DNA from: Negadavirga shengliensis
GTDB taxonomy: Bacteria; Bacteroidota; Bacteroidia; Cytophagales; Cyclobacteriaceae
Length of the DNA: 64,000 nt
Direction of reading: 5' to 3'
Assembly (NCBI RefSeq): GCF_042652345.1
Contig: NZ_JBHSJJ010000015.1
Coordinates: 1 to 64,000, forward strand
Under the pieces are notes generated by a model. The model ran no database searches, was not told where the DNA came from, and was given only the letters and a program-made list of their open reading frames with translations. Positions 63,074-64,000 of the stretch are shown in pieces (within the stretch, counting starts at the first letter, position 1; every line of letters begins with the position of its first letter). A program made the translations under genes and the position numbers.

Positions 63074-64000
63074 ATGAGATGGATTTACAATCTTTTTATA
63101 GGAGGAATGACGACGGCGATCAGACTAGGAAGCTCAAGCACACCAAAGCTCAAAAGGATGCTGCAGGGAAGGGAAACTGTTTTTCCGGTGGTCGAAGCAT
63201 TTCGGAAATCACATCCAAGTCCGCTTTTGTGGATTCATGTAGCGTCCCTGGGAGAATATGAGCAGGCAAAACCAGTCATTCGGACGTTCAAGTCGCATTA
63301 CCCGTTCTGGGCCGTTGCGGTCTCTTTCTTCAGTCCTTCCGGATATGATAATGTCATCAAAAAAAAACAGGAGTTTGTGGATTTCATCACTTACCTGCCT
63401 TTTGATACGCCCCAAAAGGCCAAAAAATTCGTCGCCACCTTGTCTCCCAACGTCGCCATTTTTGTAAAATATGACCTTTGGGCCAACCACATCAGGGAGG
63501 TGGGAAAGGAAAACATCCCCCTGTATTTAGTGGCGGCATCTTTTAGAAATGAGCAGGTATATTTCAAATTTTATGGCGGGTTTTTTAGAAATGTACTGAG
63601 GTCCTTTGACCATATTTTCACCCAGAACGAATATTCGGTGGAACTACTCAAGAAAATAGACTGCGAACAATGCTCCGTAGCCGGAGACCCGCGGTTTGAC
63701 AATGTGGCAGCCATCAGCCGGCAACCGAGGTATTTTCCCGAAATAGAAGTTCAAATAAAGCAGCCGGTAATGGTACTGGGAAGTGTATGGCAAGAGGATA
63801 TGGATATTTTGATTCCATTTATCAATGCTGCTGAAAATATCCAGTTCATTATTGCTCCGCACGATATCCACAGCCCTGCCATGGACAGGTGGCGGGCTGC
63901 CATTAAAAAGACCTCCCTGAAATATTCCGAGATGCAAGACGAGCTGCCGAATCAGGCATGGGAAGTGCTTTTTATAGACAATATCGGGATGTTGTCTTCT
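63074..64000 (+). CDS. waaA: 3-deoxy-D-manno-octulosonic acid transferase, 5' part
   Basis: The reading frame starts at ATG 63074 and is still open at the window edge (309 codons present). VASLGEYEQAKPVI holds the catalytic Glu of the GT-B-fold Kdo transferase WaaA/KdtA, and YDLWANHIREVG and FTQNEYSVELLKKI are family segments. An N-terminal membrane-proximal helix (RWIYNLFIGGMTTAI) is normal. The enzyme adds Kdo to lipid A precursor at the inner membrane. The remaining C-terminal region lies beyond the window. Confidence 0.94.
   Translation, partial: MRWIYNLFIGGMTTAIRLGSSSTPKLKRMLQGRETVFPVVEAFRKSHPSPLLWIHVASLGEYEQAKPVIRTFKSHYPFWAVAVSFFSPSGYDNVIKKKQEFVDFITYLPFDTPQKAKKFVATLSPNVAIFVKYDLWANHIREVGKENIPLYLVAASFRNEQVYFKFYGGFFRNVLRSFDHIFTQNEYSVELLKKIDCEQCSVAGDPRFDNVAAISRQPRYFPEIEVQIKQPVMVLGSVWQEDMDILIPFINAAENIQFIIAPHDIHSPAMDRWRAAIKKTSLKYSEMQDELPNQAWEVLFIDNIGMLSS

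Overview
The window reads as a chromosome segment of a Bacteroidota bacterium, most likely order Cytophagales and probably Cyclobacteriaceae-like. Evidence: two SusC/SusD outer-membrane pairs, a complete-looking nqrABCDE set, families largely confined to this phylum (DUF4221, DUF3127, the membrane MutS paralogue, YpdA with bacillithiol), promoters of the Bacteroidota type (TTG about 20 nt upstream of TAnnTTTG) and few Shine-Dalgarno sites. The genus assignment is an inference from gene content. No rRNA, tRNA, CRISPR array or complete insertion sequence was seen.

Layout. 1-629: gene-free, with short inverted repeats. 629-1264: NmrA-like oxidoreductase. 1367-16937: an accessory locus made of two tandem copies of a three-gene unit (small FecR-N-like protein, SusC, SusD), bracketed by two different secreted metallophosphoesterases and holding a MITE-like repeat. 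17080-21776: DNA polymerase III alpha with an N-terminal proofreading exonuclease, then thioredoxin. 21825-25068: DUF4221 lipoprotein, WecE-type aminotransferase and DUF502 membrane protein. 25093-29757: Na+-translocating NADH:quinone reductase operon nqrABCDE, with no nqrF here. 29888-31470: cmk-ispH. 31619-36416: adenine deaminase, orphan sensor kinase, YpdA-like reductase, NRDE/TANGO2 protein. 36485-38797: BlaI-type repressor and M56 peptidase operon with three matching operators. 38879-43050: an unrecognised CYTH-like protein and a very large ThuA/sugar-dehydrogenase/cytochrome c protein. 43152-45919: UbiA prenyltransferase divergent from a type III polyketide synthase and methyltransferase, a probable small biosynthetic cluster. 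45968-46828: MscS channel. 47352-49126: a zinc-type operon (DUF3299 and a frameshifted COG0523 GTPase) behind a Fur/Zur-like palindrome. 49369-53602: membrane MutS paralogue, lmo0937-type miniprotein, purK-purE, and a DUF3127 OB-fold protein with an SSB-like tail. 53723-58597: OmpR-type two-component pair, outer-membrane beta-barrel and unknown lipoprotein. 58641-64000: housekeeping genes rnhA, trmN6, bestrophin, saccharopine dehydrogenase family, cdd and the 5' part of waaA.

How the genes may work together. The SusCD region has no glycoside hydrolase; its only enzymes are exported phosphoesterases, so it may take up an organophosphate or phosphorylated ligand rather than an ordinary glycan. 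The BlaI/M56 and DUF3299/COG0523 operons each carry operator DNA placed exactly on a Bacteroidota promoter, so their regulation can be read from sequence. The type III PKS cluster combines polyketide formation, methylation and prenylation, which points to a prenylated aromatic or quinone-like lipid.
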